Source: an uncultured Granulosicoccaceae bacterium
GTDB taxonomy: Bacteria; Pseudomonadota; Gammaproteobacteria; Granulosicoccales; Granulosicoccaceae
Direction of reading: 5' to 3'
Length of the DNA: 64,000 nucleotides
Assembly: GCA_937957915.1 (NCBI GenBank)
Contig: CALGNZ010000027.1
Location: 62,001 to 126,000 of the forward strand
Shown: in pieces, positions 28,345 through 38,208 of the stretch
Numbering within the stretch: the first letter of the stretch is position 1
Layout of the letters: the number at the start of each line of letters is the position of its first letter
Program-made: the position numbers and the translations under genes
The notes under the pieces: model-generated
Databases searched by the model: none
Seen by the model: only the letters and a program-made list of their open reading frames with translations
What the model was told of the DNA's origin: nothing

Positions 28345-30954
28345 ATGAACACAGCAACGCCTACAGCACCTGCAGCTACCACCAAACAGACACCGATGAT
28401 GCGGCAATATCTCGGTATCAAAGCAGAGTATCCGGATACTTTGGTGTTTTATCGTATGGGCGATTTTTACGAGTTGTTCTTTGACGATGCCAGGCGCGCA
28501 TCGGAGCTGCTTTCGATTACGCTAACTGCACGGGGCCACGCAGGTGGAGAGCCCATTCCGATGGCTGGTGTGCCCCATCATTCGGTCGAGAATTACCTGG
28601 CTAAACTGGTTTCCAGAGGAGAGTCAGTTGCACTGTGCGAGCAAATAGGCGACCCGGCCACCAGTAAAGGACCCGTCGAGCGCCAGATTGTAAGAGTACT
28701 GACACCTGGCACTGTTACCGATGATGCACTGCTTGACGCTGGCAGACCGTGCCTGCTGACTGCAGTCAACCTGAACCCGTCGAACAACCGCGTACCCTCT
28801 TTTGGCATTGCCAGCGTCGACCTGTCCAACGGCACTATCTTTGTCACCGAAGTTTCGTCGACTCAGGAACTCCATACCGAGTTATCACGACTACAACCGG
28901 CAGAACTGCTGGTCGCAGAAGAGCACCACGACAGATCCGGCTTTCAACAAAATCTGGTTACAAAGCCAAGACCTGGCTGGCATTTCGATTCGGCCAGCGC
29001 CAAAGAGCGCCTTTGCAAGCAGTTCGGCACCCTGGATCTTCGCGGTTTTGGCTGTGAAGAGTTACCACAGGCCATCGGTGCCGCCGGCTGTCTGCTGCAA
29101 TATGTGCAGGAGACGCATCGCGGCAACCCGCCTCATCTGGCGGGCATCACCACTGAATCGGCTAAAGAGGCACTCACCCTTGATGCAGCCACGCGCCGCA
29201 ATCTGGAAATCGACAGCAGCATTACCGGCCAGGATGACGCGACGCTCAGAGCGCTGATCGATAAAACCTGTACCAGTATGGGTGGCAGGCTTTTATCTCG
29301 ATGGCTGAATCGGCCACTGAGAGATCATCGGCAACTACAAGCCCGCTTCGACAGCATTGATGTGCTGATAGCCTCAGCCGAACTACCCGATAAACTGAAA
29401 GATTCGCTTCAGGGTATTGCTGACCTCGAGAGAATACTGGCGCGTATCTCTATCCGAACAGCTCGACCCAGAGATCTTTTAAGCCTGCGCAACGGACTAC
29501 TTCGATTGCCTGACTTGCACCGGTTACTGACTGACAGCACGGCCGCAACTGATGCGCTGTTAATGAATATCTCAGATTGCATTCAGGACTTTCATAGCGA
29601 AACACAACTGCTCAACGAAGCCCTGGCCGATGATTCGCCGGCATTGCTAAAAGATGGCGGCGTTATCCGCGATGGCTTTGACGAAAAACTGGATGAATAC
29701 AGAACCCTGAGCCAAAACGCAGATGGCTACCTGACTCAACTTGAAGTGCGAGAGAAAGACCGAACTGGCATCTCAACACTAAAGGTCGGGTACAACCGCG
29801 TGCACGGGTATTACATTGAAATCTCAAAAGCAAGCGCTGCAACAGTACCTACCGAGTACACGCGTCGGCAAACACTCAAAGGAGCCGAACGCTATATCAC
29901 TGAAGAACTTAAAGAATTCGAAGATAAGGTTCTATCAGCAAAAGAACGCGCCATGCAGCGGGAAAAAACACTCTACGACGACCTGCTGACAACACTGCTG
30001 GAGAGTCTAGCCGGCCTCAAGCAAGCGGCCGCAGCGCTGGCAGAACTGGATGTACTGCGCAATATGGCAGAGCGCTCAACAACGCTGAACTGGTGTCGTC
30101 CATCATTCACTGACGAGCGCATCATTCGCTACGATGGTGGCAGGCACCCGGTCATTGAAGCCTCACTCGACAGACCATTCGTGGCAAACGATCTGCACCT
30201 CGATCCAAAACGCCGCATGCTGCTAATTACCGGGCCTAACATGGGCGGTAAGTCCACCTACATGAGGCAAACCGCACTGATCGTGCTGCTCGCGCACATC
30301 GGCAGCCACGTGCCGGCCCAGTCCTGTGAACTGGGCCCGATCGATCGTATCTTTACGCGTATTGGCGCATCGGACGATCTGGCCAGCGGGCGCTCGACGT
30401 TCATGGTCGAAATGACTGAGGCAGCTGACATTCTGCACAACGCCACGGACCAGAGCCTGGTTCTGATGGATGAAATTGGCCGCGGTACCAGCACCTATGA
30501 CGGACTCTCTCTGGCCTGGGCGTGTGCGGAGAAACTGGCCAGCGGCAACCGCGCCATGACACTTTTCTCTACACATTACTTTGAATTGACCGAACTAGCC
30601 AATGAGCAAAACGGCATAGGCAACGTGCATCTGGATGCGGTTGAACACAATGAAGAAATCGTGTTTATGCACAATGTGAAAGCAGGTGCCGCCAGTAAAA
30701 GTTACGGTTTGCAGGTTGCCAGACTCGCGGGTCTGCCGGCCAATGTCCTGACTGAGGCAAAAGCGCGCCTGCACGAACTGGAAACAAAAACACACAATTC
30801 AGCAGCGCCACCTGCACCCAGCCAACAGCTCGGCCTGTTCGACACAGCGGCTGACACTGAATTAAGCGACTACCTCAAACTGTTGAAAGTAGACAACATT
30901 TCCCCCAGAGAAGCACTTGATCATCTGTACGAACTGGTCAAACTGCTCGATTGA
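28345..30954 (+). CDS. mutS: DNA mismatch recognition protein MutS
   Basis: 869 residues, full length. The mismatch-reading Phe41-Tyr42-Glu43 lies in [13 protein letters not shown]. The ATPase has Walker [10 protein letters not shown] from about residue 630, Walker [17 protein letters not shown] and the [11 protein letters not shown] segment; a C-terminal tetramerisation tail follows. It starts methyl-directed mismatch repair and recruits MutL, also encoded in this window at 43-45 kb. It is divergent from pncC. Confidence 0.98.
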   Translation: MNTATPTAPAATTKQTPMMRQYLGIKAEYPDTLVFYRMGDFYELFFDDARRASELLSITLTARGHAGGEPIPMAGVPHHSVENYLAKLVSRGESVALCEQIGDPATSKGPVERQIVRVLTPGTVTDDALLDAGRPCLLTAVNLNPSNNRVPSFGIASVDLSNGTIFVTEVSSTQELHTELSRLQPAELLVAEEHHDRSGFQQNLVTKPRPGWHFDSASAKERLCKQFGTLDLRGFGCEELPQAIGAAGCLLQYVQETHRGNPPHLAGITTESAKEALTLDAATRRNLEIDSSITGQDDATLRALIDKTCTSMGGRLLSRWLNRPLRDHRQLQARFDSIDVLIASAELPDKLKDSLQGIADLERILARISIRTARPRDLLSLRNGLLRLPDLHRLLTDSTAATDALLMNISDCIQDFHSETQLLNEALADDSPALLKDGGVIRDGFDEKLDEYRTLSQNADGYLTQLEVREKDRTGISTLKVGYNRVHGYYIEISKASAATVPTEYTRRQTLKGAERYITEELKEFEDKVLSAKERAMQREKTLYDDLLTTLLESLAGLKQAAAALAELDVLRNMAERSTTLNWCRPSFTDERIIRYDGGRHPVIEASLDRPFVANDLHLDPKRRMLLITGPNMGGKSTYMRQTALIVLLAHIGSHVPAQSCELGPIDRIFTRIGASDDLASGRSTFMVEMTEAADILHNATDQSLVLMDEIGRGTSTYDGLSLAWACAEKLASGNRAMTLFSTHYFELTELANEQNGIGNVHLDAVEHNEEIVFMHNVKAGAASKSYGLQVARLAGLPANVLTEAKARLHELETKTHNSAAPPAPSQQLGLFDTAADTELSDYLKLLKVDNISPREALDHLYELVKLLD

Positions 30955-31025
30955 ACCACCTGCTCAGAAACATTTGCATGACCTGTTCTGATGAGAAAAA
31001 GCCGCAAGCGTGATACCTTCCCCTG

Positions 31026-31886
31026 ATGCCAAAATTTAGCAAAGTAGGTTTAATCGCAAAGAGTGGTGATCTCAGCGTATCGGAAACCCTGAACGACGTT
31101 CATAACCTGTTACAGGAGATGGGCTTGTCCGTAATACTGGACTCCAGTACTCGCGGTTTACTGGGTGGGCCGGTAACCGTCGACCTCACCACTATCGGAC
31201 AGGAGTGTGACCTCGCGGTCGTCATCGGCGGAGACGGAACACTGCTGCATGCAGCACGTGAACTGGTGGACGCTAATGTCCCGCTCGTTGGTGTCAATCG
31301 CGGACGGCTGGGCTTTCTGGTTGATGTCTCCCCGGAAGACAAACTCCACGAACTCACCGAAATAATTCTGGGCGAGTACATCGAAGAGCATCGGCTGATG
31401 CTGAATTGCCAGTTACTACGCAATGATGAACCGATCCACCAGTCACTGGCATTTAATGACATGGTGATGCGCACCAAAAACGTGTTGCAAATCATTGAGT
31501 TCGAAATTTCAATCAACGACAGCTTTGTTCTCAGCCAGCGGGCTGACGGAATCATCGTGGCGTCGCCGTCAGGCTCTACTGCCTATTCACTGTCAAGCGG
31601 AGGGCCGATCGTCAATCCAAATCTCAATGCGGTCGTCGTACAGCCTATCTGTCCACACACCCTCAGCAGCCGCCCACTAGTGGTTAGCGCAGAGTCGCAA
31701 ATTCGAGTGCTGGTTACCGAGCGAAAACCGGTATCTGCACAAATGGTTTGTGACGGACAAGTGTATATAGATCTGCAAAACGACGATATCATAGAAGTTC
31801 GCAAGCACAGCAAGTCAATCCGAATTTTGCATCCCGCGAACTACGATTATCACCACATTTTGCGCGAGAAACTTAATTGGGGCTGA
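31026..31886 (+). CDS. nadK: NAD kinase
   Basis: 286 residues. It phosphorylates NAD to NADP with ATP. Visible motifs are the GGDG loop in VVIGGDGTLLHAAR, the NDMVM segment and the Gly-rich SPSGSTAYSLSSGGPIV. It lies 72 bases after mutS and 163 before recN. The nadK-recN pairing is standard in gammaproteobacteria. Confidence 0.97.
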   Translation: MPKFSKVGLIAKSGDLSVSETLNDVHNLLQEMGLSVILDSSTRGLLGGPVTVDLTTIGQECDLAVVIGGDGTLLHAARELVDANVPLVGVNRGRLGFLVDVSPEDKLHELTEIILGEYIEEHRLMLNCQLLRNDEPIHQSLAFNDMVMRTKNVLQIIEFEISINDSFVLSQRADGIIVASPSGSTAYSLSSGGPIVNPNLNAVVVQPICPHTLSSRPLVVSAESQIRVLVTERKPVSAQMVCDGQVYIDLQNDDIIEVRKHSKSIRILHPANYDYHHILREKLNWG

Positions 31887-32049
31887 TAGCAATTGACACC
31901 TCCAGGCTTTAAAATTCAACGGCTAGCAGCATTTGTATACACACAGCGAGCGGCTGTAAATCATCCATCGATAACAGTGAGCGCCCCCACTGGTATCGTC
32001 AGCATTAACTCGAATTAGTCGACAGCGATTTGTCGATAGCAGGTACGAA

Positions 32050-33849
32050 ATGCTCACCGAGTTGCAGGTCAAAGACTTCGCGATAATTACCAGCAGCACC
32101 CTACAGTTGTCGAAAGGCATGACTACCCTGACCGGTGAAACCGGCGCTGGCAAATCCATTTTGCTCGGGGCACTCGGCCTGGTACTTGGTGACAGAGCGT
32201 CAACCACCACTGTTCGCGATGGTGCCGACCGCGCCGACATAGCAGCCGTATTTGATGTCAAAGGTTGCAGTGAAGCGACTGAGTGGCTCAATGACCACGC
32301 CATGGATCAGGACAACGAATGCATACTCAGGCGCGTGGTCACTCGCGATGGCAAATCGAGAGCATTTATCAACGGCACACCGGTCACGATAAAAAACCTG
32401 CGTGAATTGTCGCGCAAGCTAATCAACATACACGGCCAGCACGACCATCAGTTAATGACGCTGTCAGACACACAGCGAGCTATCCTCGATGACTTTGGTG
32501 AATGCGATACCTTGCTCGCAAGCGTTGCACAGCACTGGCAGGCATGGACCGCAAAGAAGCGCGAACTCGACACAATAACCAGCCGCTTGCAAGCCCGCAG
32601 CGACAGACTCGATACCCTGCGCTATCAGCTACAGGAGTTCAGTAATCTCAACCTGGCGGGTATCGATTTCGCTGCCGTAGACCAGGAACACAAACGACTC
32701 TCTAACACTACGTTGTTAGGCGAGCTTTGCAGCCAGGCGATGGAAATTCTGCAAGACGGCAATCAGGCATTACTGAGCCAGTTGGCACAGGTTGGCGGCG
32801 TTGTTGATCAACTCACCTCCAACGATGATTCAATCCGTGACGTTGGAGAGTTACTGGCCTCTGCCCGAATTCAACTGGAAGAAGCAGTAGACACCCTGAG
32901 GCAGTACCAGCACACCATCGAACCGCAACCGGAACGGTTACGCGACTTAGACTCCCTGCTCTCCGGCGCACACCAGTTAGGCAAAAAGCATCAGTGCGAC
33001 CTTACAAGCCTCGCGTCTCTGGAGTCCAGACTGCGTGACGAATTTGACGATTTGCAATCAATAGATGATTCCATTGAATCCATAGAAACAGACCTGGCTA
33101 CATTCGCAGACAGCCATGCTAAATCTGCAGCCAAACTGACAGCCAAAAGAAACAAGGCGTCAGTCCAGCTCTCAAAGCACCTTACTCAGGCAATGCAAAC
33201 GCTGGGCATGAAAGGCGGTAAGTTCGATATTGAAGTGTCACCTCGTAAACTTGAAAACCCCTCGGCCAACGGCAACGACCTTGTTGTATTTAAAGTGAGC
33301 GCCAACCCGGGTGCGGCGCCACGCCCCATGACCGATGTTGCCTCGGGTGGCGAACTGTCACGGCTTAGCCTGGCGGTACAACTTATTACGTCAGCCAGGC
33401 ATCGCGTACCGACTCTGATTTTTGATGAAGTAGACACCGGCGTTGGTGGGGGTGTTGCCGAAACAGTTGGCCAGCAACTCCGACAACTTGGTGATCGTTG
33501 CCAGGTACTTTGCGTCACGCACTTGCCACAGGTGGCGGCACAGGGCCATACCCATATAAAAGTATCCAAAAAATCCAGTGACAATAAAACACTGGCTGAA
33601 TCCAGAGTACTGACCGATGACGAGTCTCTGGAAGAAATAGCAAGAATGCTCGGCGGTGTAAAAATCACCAAGCGCACACGGGATCACGCGGGCGAAATGC
33701 TCGCCAGCGCTCGCAGCCAAAACCCGACCCGGAGTTCGAAAAATAGCTCCGATCCGGACTCAGAAGCCAATCCAGAACCAATTCCAGAGTCGAAGTCGGC
33801 CAAGTCGACAAAACCCCGTAAGAAAAAGAAAAAAACATCAAAGACCTGA
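32050..33849 (+). CDS. recN: DNA repair ATPase RecN
   Basis: 599 residues, an SMC-like protein that helps repair double-strand breaks. Walker A GETGAGKSILLGA lies near residue 30, the central part is coiled coil, and the C-terminal lobe has the ABC signature DVASGGELSRLSLA and Walker B LIFDEVDTGVGGG. AGG lies seven bases before the ATG. It is longer than the usual 550-560 residues because of a tail of about 45 residues rich in Ser, Pro and Lys ending in a run of lysines. No clear LexA box was seen upstream. Confidence 0.96.
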   Translation: MLTELQVKDFAIITSSTLQLSKGMTTLTGETGAGKSILLGALGLVLGDRASTTTVRDGADRADIAAVFDVKGCSEATEWLNDHAMDQDNECILRRVVTRDGKSRAFINGTPVTIKNLRELSRKLINIHGQHDHQLMTLSDTQRAILDDFGECDTLLASVAQHWQAWTAKKRELDTITSRLQARSDRLDTLRYQLQEFSNLNLAGIDFAAVDQEHKRLSNTTLLGELCSQAMEILQDGNQALLSQLAQVGGVVDQLTSNDDSIRDVGELLASARIQLEEAVDTLRQYQHTIEPQPERLRDLDSLLSGAHQLGKKHQCDLTSLASLESRLRDEFDDLQSIDDSIESIETDLATFADSHAKSAAKLTAKRNKASVQLSKHLTQAMQTLGMKGGKFDIEVSPRKLENPSANGNDLVVFKVSANPGAAPRPMTDVASGGELSRLSLAVQLITSARHRVPTLIFDEVDTGVGGGVAETVGQQLRQLGDRCQVLCVTHLPQVAAQGHTHIKVSKKSSDNKTLAESRVLTDDESLEEIARMLGGVKITKRTRDHAGEMLASARSQNPTRSSKNSSDPDSEANPEPIPESKSAKSTKPRKKKKKTSKT

Positions 33850-33960
33850 AGCACCGTGCTTTTGCGGACGATAGGGCTACCAGGAGGCTGTCTGAGAATC
33901 AGGGTCGTAGCGTGGGCGTGAAATTTTAAGTCAGATATTTCGATAAAAAGAGGCGAATAG

Positions 33961-34194
33961 TCATTCATATTTATCGGAATAGCTGGCCAAAAGATCGCGT
34001 CCGCGGTAGATCATTGGTTCTCGAACAGCCTCCCAGGCGCACACCGTTGAGCTTGCGCCACAGCAGTCTTTGTTGGTAATTCGATCAGCCGCCGGCAGAC
34101 GAATTACCGTCCAGCTAACAAACGGATCGTGTGGCCTGCAGGCGATATCATTCTGCTCCTGCTCACCGCCGAGATCACTGTCTTGCCACGACAC
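33961..34194 (-). CDS. Possible small hypothetical protein
   Basis: A 77-residue frame with a GTG start on the minus strand between recN and bamE, overlapping the first bases of bamE. Codon use looks gene-like and the C-terminal part (ITNKDCCGASSTVCAWEAV) has a Cys cluster, but no ribosome site is visible and I do not recognise a family. It could be chance. Confidence 0.3.
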   Translation of the reverse strand: MSWQDSDLGGEQEQNDIACRPHDPFVSWTVIRLPAADRITNKDCCGASSTVCAWEAVREPMIYRGRDLLASYSDKYE

Positions 34195-34539
34195 AATACA
34201 TTCGTTGTTACGCTAGTCCTTGCTGTGCTGACTCTGTCTGGCTGTGGTTCCTGGTGGCTGCCAAGGCCGCATCGGCTGGAGATCCAGCAAGGCAACATCA
34301 TGTCGACTGAAGCGATAGCGCAGGTTGCAGCGGGAATGAGCAAAATTGAAGTGATCAATATCATCGGCAAACCCATCACCACAAGCGTCTTCAACGACGA
34401 GCGCTGGGACTACATCTACAGCTTGAATCGCTCCGGTGGTAAACCAAAGAGCAAACGATTTACCGTTTTCTTCAAAGACGACATTGTTTACAGAGTTGAA
34501 AATGACGGCTTTGAGTTAAACTCCGAAACCAACAGCTAA
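34183..34539 (+). CDS. bamE: Outer membrane assembly lipoprotein BamE (SmpA/OmlA)
   Basis: About 118 residues from TTG 34183, which gives a lipoprotein signal peptide with lipobox LSGC (Cys at about 21); the frame is open from 34129 but those residues do not suit a signal peptide. The SmpA/OmlA domain shows VAAGMSKIEVINIIGKP, WDYIYSL and the FTVFFKDD strand. BamE is part of the BAM complex that inserts beta-barrel proteins in the outer membrane. Its stop overlaps the convergent rnfH stop by four bases. Confidence 0.9.
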   Translation: MPRHNTFVVTLVLAVLTLSGCGSWWLPRPHRLEIQQGNIMSTEAIAQVAAGMSKIEVINIIGKPITTSVFNDERWDYIYSLNRSGGKPKSKRFTVFFKDDIVYRVENDGFELNSETNS

Positions 34540-34817
34540 CGTTTTTCGCGCTGTGTCTTTGCTCTGGAACGGCGGGCTTCCATTGGGTCAATCACCAGAG
34601 AGCGGTATAGCTCTACACGATCGCCATCCTGCAATTCATCTGCGTAGGAAACACGCACGCCATAAATGCCAACCGCGGTCTCATCAACGGTTACCTCCTC
34701 AAATTTCTCCGTGAAACCTGACGCCAGCACCGCGTCCCTGACAACCGCACCTTCGGCAAGGTCCAGCTGTTTCACCCACTGTTTTTCAGGTAGCGCATAA
34801 ACTATTTCGACATTCAC
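34536..34817 (-). CDS. rnfH: RnfH family ubiquitin-like protein (RatB)
   Basis: 93 residues. I chose the GTG at 34817 because GAGG lies seven bases before it, while the TTG at 34823 is too close to that site. The beta-grasp fold shows VEIVYALPEKQWVKQLDL, then VGIYGVRVSYADELQDGDRVELYR. Its precise role is unknown. It pairs with ratA in most gammaproteobacteria; the two are on the same strand here, separated by about 120 bases. Confidence 0.9.
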   Translation of the reverse strand: MNVEIVYALPEKQWVKQLDLAEGAVVRDAVLASGFTEKFEEVTVDETAVGIYGVRVSYADELQDGDRVELYRSLVIDPMEARRSRAKTQREKR

Positions 34818-34938
34818 GTGCAATCCTCGTGGTCGGCCTCAATTACCCTGTAAACCTTGCCCTCGTAAGCTGCCCTGCACGCTAGAACTTTGCTGCCGTG
34901 CATTTCTGGACACACCACATTCACCGGGTGGGCAGTGT

Positions 34939-35370
34939 CTATCCGAATTGTTGATTAGCTCGCCTGACGAAAGCATCGACCATTCGCGAACAAATTTCAT
35001 TGAACACCGGGCTCAGGGTTCGCTGCAGCAGCATGCCGGCAAAATGAAAATCGATTTCAAATGTGACCCGGCAACCCTGGTCCCCAATATCAGCAAAAAG
35101 CCATTGCCCTTCCAGCTTCTTAAATGGCCCGTCAATCAGAGACATCTTGATTGTTTCTCCGTCGGCCAACATATTGCGAGTGGTGAACTGCTGATTAAGC
35201 GGGCCCTTTTTCATTTTTACCCGGGCCACTTTAAAGTCAGCCCCGCTGTCTAACGTCATGGCCTCAGCACACCAGGGCAAAAACTCCGGATAAGAGTCAA
35301 CATCGTTGACCAGGTCGAACATATTTTTTGCGCTGTGCGGAACCAGCGCAGATCGTTGCAGGCTTGGCAT
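34939..35370 (-). CDS. ratA: RatA family START/COQ10 domain protein
   Basis: 143 residues of the polyketide cyclase/START fold: SALVPHSAKNMFDLVNDVDSY, YPEFLPWC, and the C-terminal helix SRMVDAFVRRA. RatA was described as inhibiting 70S ribosome assembly; the yeast and human homologues bind ubiquinone. Divergent from smpB with only 39 bases between starts, so the two promoters must overlap. Confidence 0.93.
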   Translation of the reverse strand: MPSLQRSALVPHSAKNMFDLVNDVDSYPEFLPWCAEAMTLDSGADFKVARVKMKKGPLNQQFTTRNMLADGETIKMSLIDGPFKKLEGQWLFADIGDQGCRVTFEIDFHFAGMLLQRTLSPVFNEICSRMVDAFVRRANQQFG

Positions 35371-35409
35371 CTAATATTTATTCTGCGGTAAAAGGTATAC
35401 TGTCGAGAT

Positions 35410-35892
35410 ATGGCTAAACCAAAGAAAAAGAAGGGTGACAAAGGATCGTCCCGCATAGCGACCAACAAGCGTGCCCGATACGATTATCTGATTGAAGATA
35501 CCTTCGAGGGCGGACTTGTTTTGGAAGGATGGGAAGTCAAAAGCCTGCGTGAAGGCAGAGTGCAATTGTCGGAAAGCTACGTCATGATTCGCAATAGCGA
35601 AGCGTGGCTGTATGGCTGCCACATTACGCCCCTGCTTTCGGCCTCGACCCACGTTGTGGCACGACCGGTGCGCGATCGAAAAATTCTTTTGCACCGTAAC
35701 GAGCTGAGCAAACTTGTCGGCCAGGTCGAGCGCAAGGGCTTTACCCTGGTGCCACTGAATCTGTACTGGAAGCGATCGAAGGTCAAACTTGAAATTGGTT
35801 TGGCAAAAGGCAAAAAAACGCACGACAAACGCGCAACGGAGAAAGCTCGAGACTGGGCCAGAGAAAAAGAACGAGTGATGAAAAACCACTAG
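35410..35892 (+). CDS. smpB: SsrA (tmRNA)-binding protein SmpB
   Basis: 160 residues. It delivers tmRNA to stalled ribosomes. Conserved segments include [34 protein letters not shown], the central [10 protein letters not shown] and the C-terminal [20 protein letters not shown] helix. The ssrA gene itself is not in the window. A TATACT hexamer ends eight bases before the start codon. Confidence 0.97.
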   Translation: MAKPKKKKGDKGSSRIATNKRARYDYLIEDTFEGGLVLEGWEVKSLREGRVQLSESYVMIRNSEAWLYGCHITPLLSASTHVVARPVRDRKILLHRNELSKLVGQVERKGFTLVPLNLYWKRSKVKLEIGLAKGKKTHDKRATEKARDWAREKERVMKNH

Positions 35893-35944
35893 CCTGCAGA
35901 CCGCCCGCGTGTAAGGTCGCAAAAGCTGCTAACAGTTACATGCA

Positions 35945-35970
35945 CACTACACGCACCCAGTTGTGTAGTG
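35945..35970. terminator. Hairpin between convergent smpB and dnaQ
   Basis: CACTACAC (35945-35952) and GTGTAGTG (35963-35970) are perfect 8-base arms with a 10-base loop, in the gap between convergent smpB and dnaQ. There is no T run, so a Rho-independent function is uncertain. Confidence 0.35.
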
Positions 35971-36040
35971 GCTGGTACCTGGCGAGAAGCCTTGCACAAC
36001 GGTGCCAGCGCGCTCGATCCGACTCTGAGTATTGCGCGTG

Positions 36041-36751
36041 TCAACCGGCGGACCAGACACAGCCGTTAGCACTTTCTTTTTGAAGTTTTTCCAGCCAGGC
36101 AGCATGCGCCTTCTGCTCTGCTTCATTTGCCTGCAACACCATCTGAGGGGGGTATTGTTGCGGATCTATCGTCAACTCTGTCGAATCTGAATTGTTGTCC
36201 TGCGCAATATCGAGATCAAAACCAAGTGATGACTGCCCCCCGGTCATGCGTAAGTAGACTTCCGCCAGTATCTCCGCATCAAGTAAAGCGCCGTGAAGCT
36301 GCCGACGCGAGTTATCGATATCCAGTCGTTTGCACAGCGCATCCAGGCTATTGCGCTGCCCGGGAAATTGCTTTCTCGCCAACATCAGTGAGTCAGTTAC
36401 CGCATCACAAATTAACTCCATCCGCGTGTTGGCGTTGCAGAGTCGAAATTCGTAATCGAGAAATGACACATCAAATGCGGCGTTATGAATGATCACTTCC
36501 GCCCCTTCCACAAATTCAAGAAAGGCATCGGCCACCTCTGCAAAGCGCGGTTTGTCCTGCAGAAACTCTGCACTGATGCCGTGCACTTCAAGTGCTCCGG
36601 CGTCAATCGCCCGGTCAGGCTGAATGTACTGATGGTAGTGGTTGCCGGTCAGTTTTCTATCGACTATTTCCACGCCACCGATTTCGATTATTCGATGGTT
36701 TTCGGAAATCTCCAGCCCTGTAGTCTCTGTGTCCAGTACTATCTGACGCAT
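36041..36751 (-). CDS. dnaQ: DNA polymerase III epsilon subunit (proofreading exonuclease)
   Basis: 236 residues from ATG 36751, which gives the normal start RQIVLDTETTGLE; a longer frame to 36838 would run into rnhA and is unlikely. The DEDD exonuclease residues are Asp7 and Glu9, the Asp in HNAAFDVSFLDYEF, and the His/Asp of GALLDAEILAEVYLRM. It removes misinserted bases during chromosome replication as part of the core polymerase. It is just downstream of rnhA; in E. coli the two genes are divergent, while here they read in the same direction. Confidence 0.95.
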   Translation of the reverse strand: MRQIVLDTETTGLEISENHRIIEIGGVEIVDRKLTGNHYHQYIQPDRAIDAGALEVHGISAEFLQDKPRFAEVADAFLEFVEGAEVIIHNAAFDVSFLDYEFRLCNANTRMELICDAVTDSLMLARKQFPGQRNSLDALCKRLDIDNSRRQLHGALLDAEILAEVYLRMTGGQSSLGFDLDIAQDNNSDSTELTIDPQQYPPQMVLQANEAEQKAHAAWLEKLQKESANGCVWSAG

Positions 36752-36815
36752 CTCAATTAAGCACTCGGTGTTGATCGACGCATTTGTCGTATTGCGGTGA
36801 ATCGGATCAAGCCAG

Positions 36816-37271
36816 CTAGGCCAGCTCATCAATGCCACGATTGGCTAATTCATCGACTCGCTCGTTATCTACATCGCCACTATGGCCTTTCACCCAGCGC
36901 CAATCTATTTCGTGCTGCACAGCAAGCTTGTCGAGTTGCCTCCAAAGATCAGCGTTCGCTACCGGTTTCCGGGCACTGTTGATCCAGCCATTTTTTTTCC
37001 AGTTACCGATCCATTCGGTTATACCTTTACGAACATACTGCGAATCCGTTGTCAGCGTTACTTTGCTCGGACGTTTCAGCGCTGCCAGACCCTGAATTGC
37101 TGCGGTTAATTCCATGCGATTATTGGTAGTCTCTGACTCACCACCATACAGTTCCTTTTCCTGGCCCTGGCTCTTCAGCAGCACACCCCAACCACCAGGC
37201 CCCGGATTACCACGGCATGCACCATCGGTGTAAATTTCCACCTTTGTCTGTCCAGCACGGATTTCAGCCAC
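36816..37271 (-). CDS. rnhA: Ribonuclease HI
   Basis: 151 residues. It cuts the RNA strand of RNA-DNA hybrids. The active-site carboxylates are in [38 protein letters not shown] and the C-terminal [11 protein letters not shown]. Tightly spaced after the methyltransferase gene (21 bases). Confidence 0.97.
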   Translation of the reverse strand: MAEIRAGQTKVEIYTDGACRGNPGPGGWGVLLKSQGQEKELYGGESETTNNRMELTAAIQGLAALKRPSKVTLTTDSQYVRKGITEWIGNWKKNGWINSARKPVANADLWRQLDKLAVQHEIDWRWVKGHSGDVDNERVDELANRGIDELA

Positions 37272-37292
37272 GTAAATCGTACCGTGTACTTT

Positions 37293-38090
37293 CTACTTGG
37301 AATGATCGTCTTCATGAGGGGTGCCGGATCTATTGACCGCTGTGCGCGAAGAACGCTGCGCAAATGCACCTGTCACCAACCGCCCTTGTGGTCTCATCCA
37401 TCTCTGCCGAGATAATGTCATCGGCATCGATTGCTTGCGCGCGTGAATCAGATATACCCCACCGACAAACCCAAGGAAGCGCTGCGTATACTCGAGGTAT
37501 CGGGTGCGCCTGAGAATCCCCGGTCTGTCGATCGGCGGGCGCAGAAACACTGTTTCGGCGGTGACGATCCGAAAGCCAAGAACGGACAGCCAGTCCTGGA
37601 TTCGAGCGCGGCTGTAGGTATTCCCGTTCCATGGCACAGAGCGCCCGAAAGATCTACGCAGACCAAATTGACTGTACGGGTTAAAGCCCATCAGCAGCAG
37701 GTGGCCATCAGCGGTTAACACGCGATCTGCTTCGCGCAGCGCGCCGTGAGGATTTGCGCAGAATTCGAGCGAGTGAGGAAAAAACACCAGGTTCATGCGA
37801 TCGCTGCTAATTGGCAGATGCTCCAGCTCGCCAGAGATCTGGGCACTGGTGGTTTCCGCGTAACTGTCAATCACAATTCTGCGGTGCAACCCGGCACTGC
37901 CCAATAGCTCTCTGTGCGGGGCTATCTGCCCCACCTGAAGCCCCTGATAACCGAAGATTCCGGGCAAAATATCGTCGCATTTTGCGCTGACAGTATCGAG
38001 CACGGCGTCGCCGAGGCTGGTCTGATACCACTCTCGTAATGCAGGCTGCGCCTCGGCCCAGCTGGGCCCTGATTTGCGGAAAATTTCCAT
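37293..38090 (-). CDS. SAM-dependent methyltransferase, YafS-like
   Basis: 265 residues of the class I methyltransferase type found beside rnhA and gloB in many gammaproteobacteria. Visible features are the poorly conserved SAM region around LLGSAGLHRRIVIDSYA, then the typical LEHLPISSDRMNLVFFPHSLE and the READRVLTADGHLLLMGFNP strand. Its substrate is unknown. It is divergent from mltD with 118 bases between; gloB, which usually sits between them, is missing. Confidence 0.82.
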   Translation of the reverse strand: MEIFRKSGPSWAEAQPALREWYQTSLGDAVLDTVSAKCDDILPGIFGYQGLQVGQIAPHRELLGSAGLHRRIVIDSYAETTSAQISGELEHLPISSDRMNLVFFPHSLEFCANPHGALREADRVLTADGHLLLMGFNPYSQFGLRRSFGRSVPWNGNTYSRARIQDWLSVLGFRIVTAETVFLRPPIDRPGILRRTRYLEYTQRFLGFVGGVYLIHARKQSMPMTLSRQRWMRPQGRLVTGAFAQRSSRTAVNRSGTPHEDDHSK

Positions 38091-38208
38091 GCCTCAACTA
38101 TACTCCATTTTCAGTGGTACATCTCCCCCGCCATTGTCGACTCAGCAATAGACAATATAGATAAAGCGCTCTGTCGACAATACGGATAAATCAAGGTTAC
38201 AGCACACA

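Noticed and set aside
31887..32049. Possible LexA-type site upstream of recN (TGTATACACACAG)
   Set aside because: The half-site spacing does not fit CTGT-N8-ACAG.
35371..35922. 183-codon minus-strand open frame covering smpB
   Set aside because: Fully antisense to smpB, which is a certain gene; the translation has no family features.
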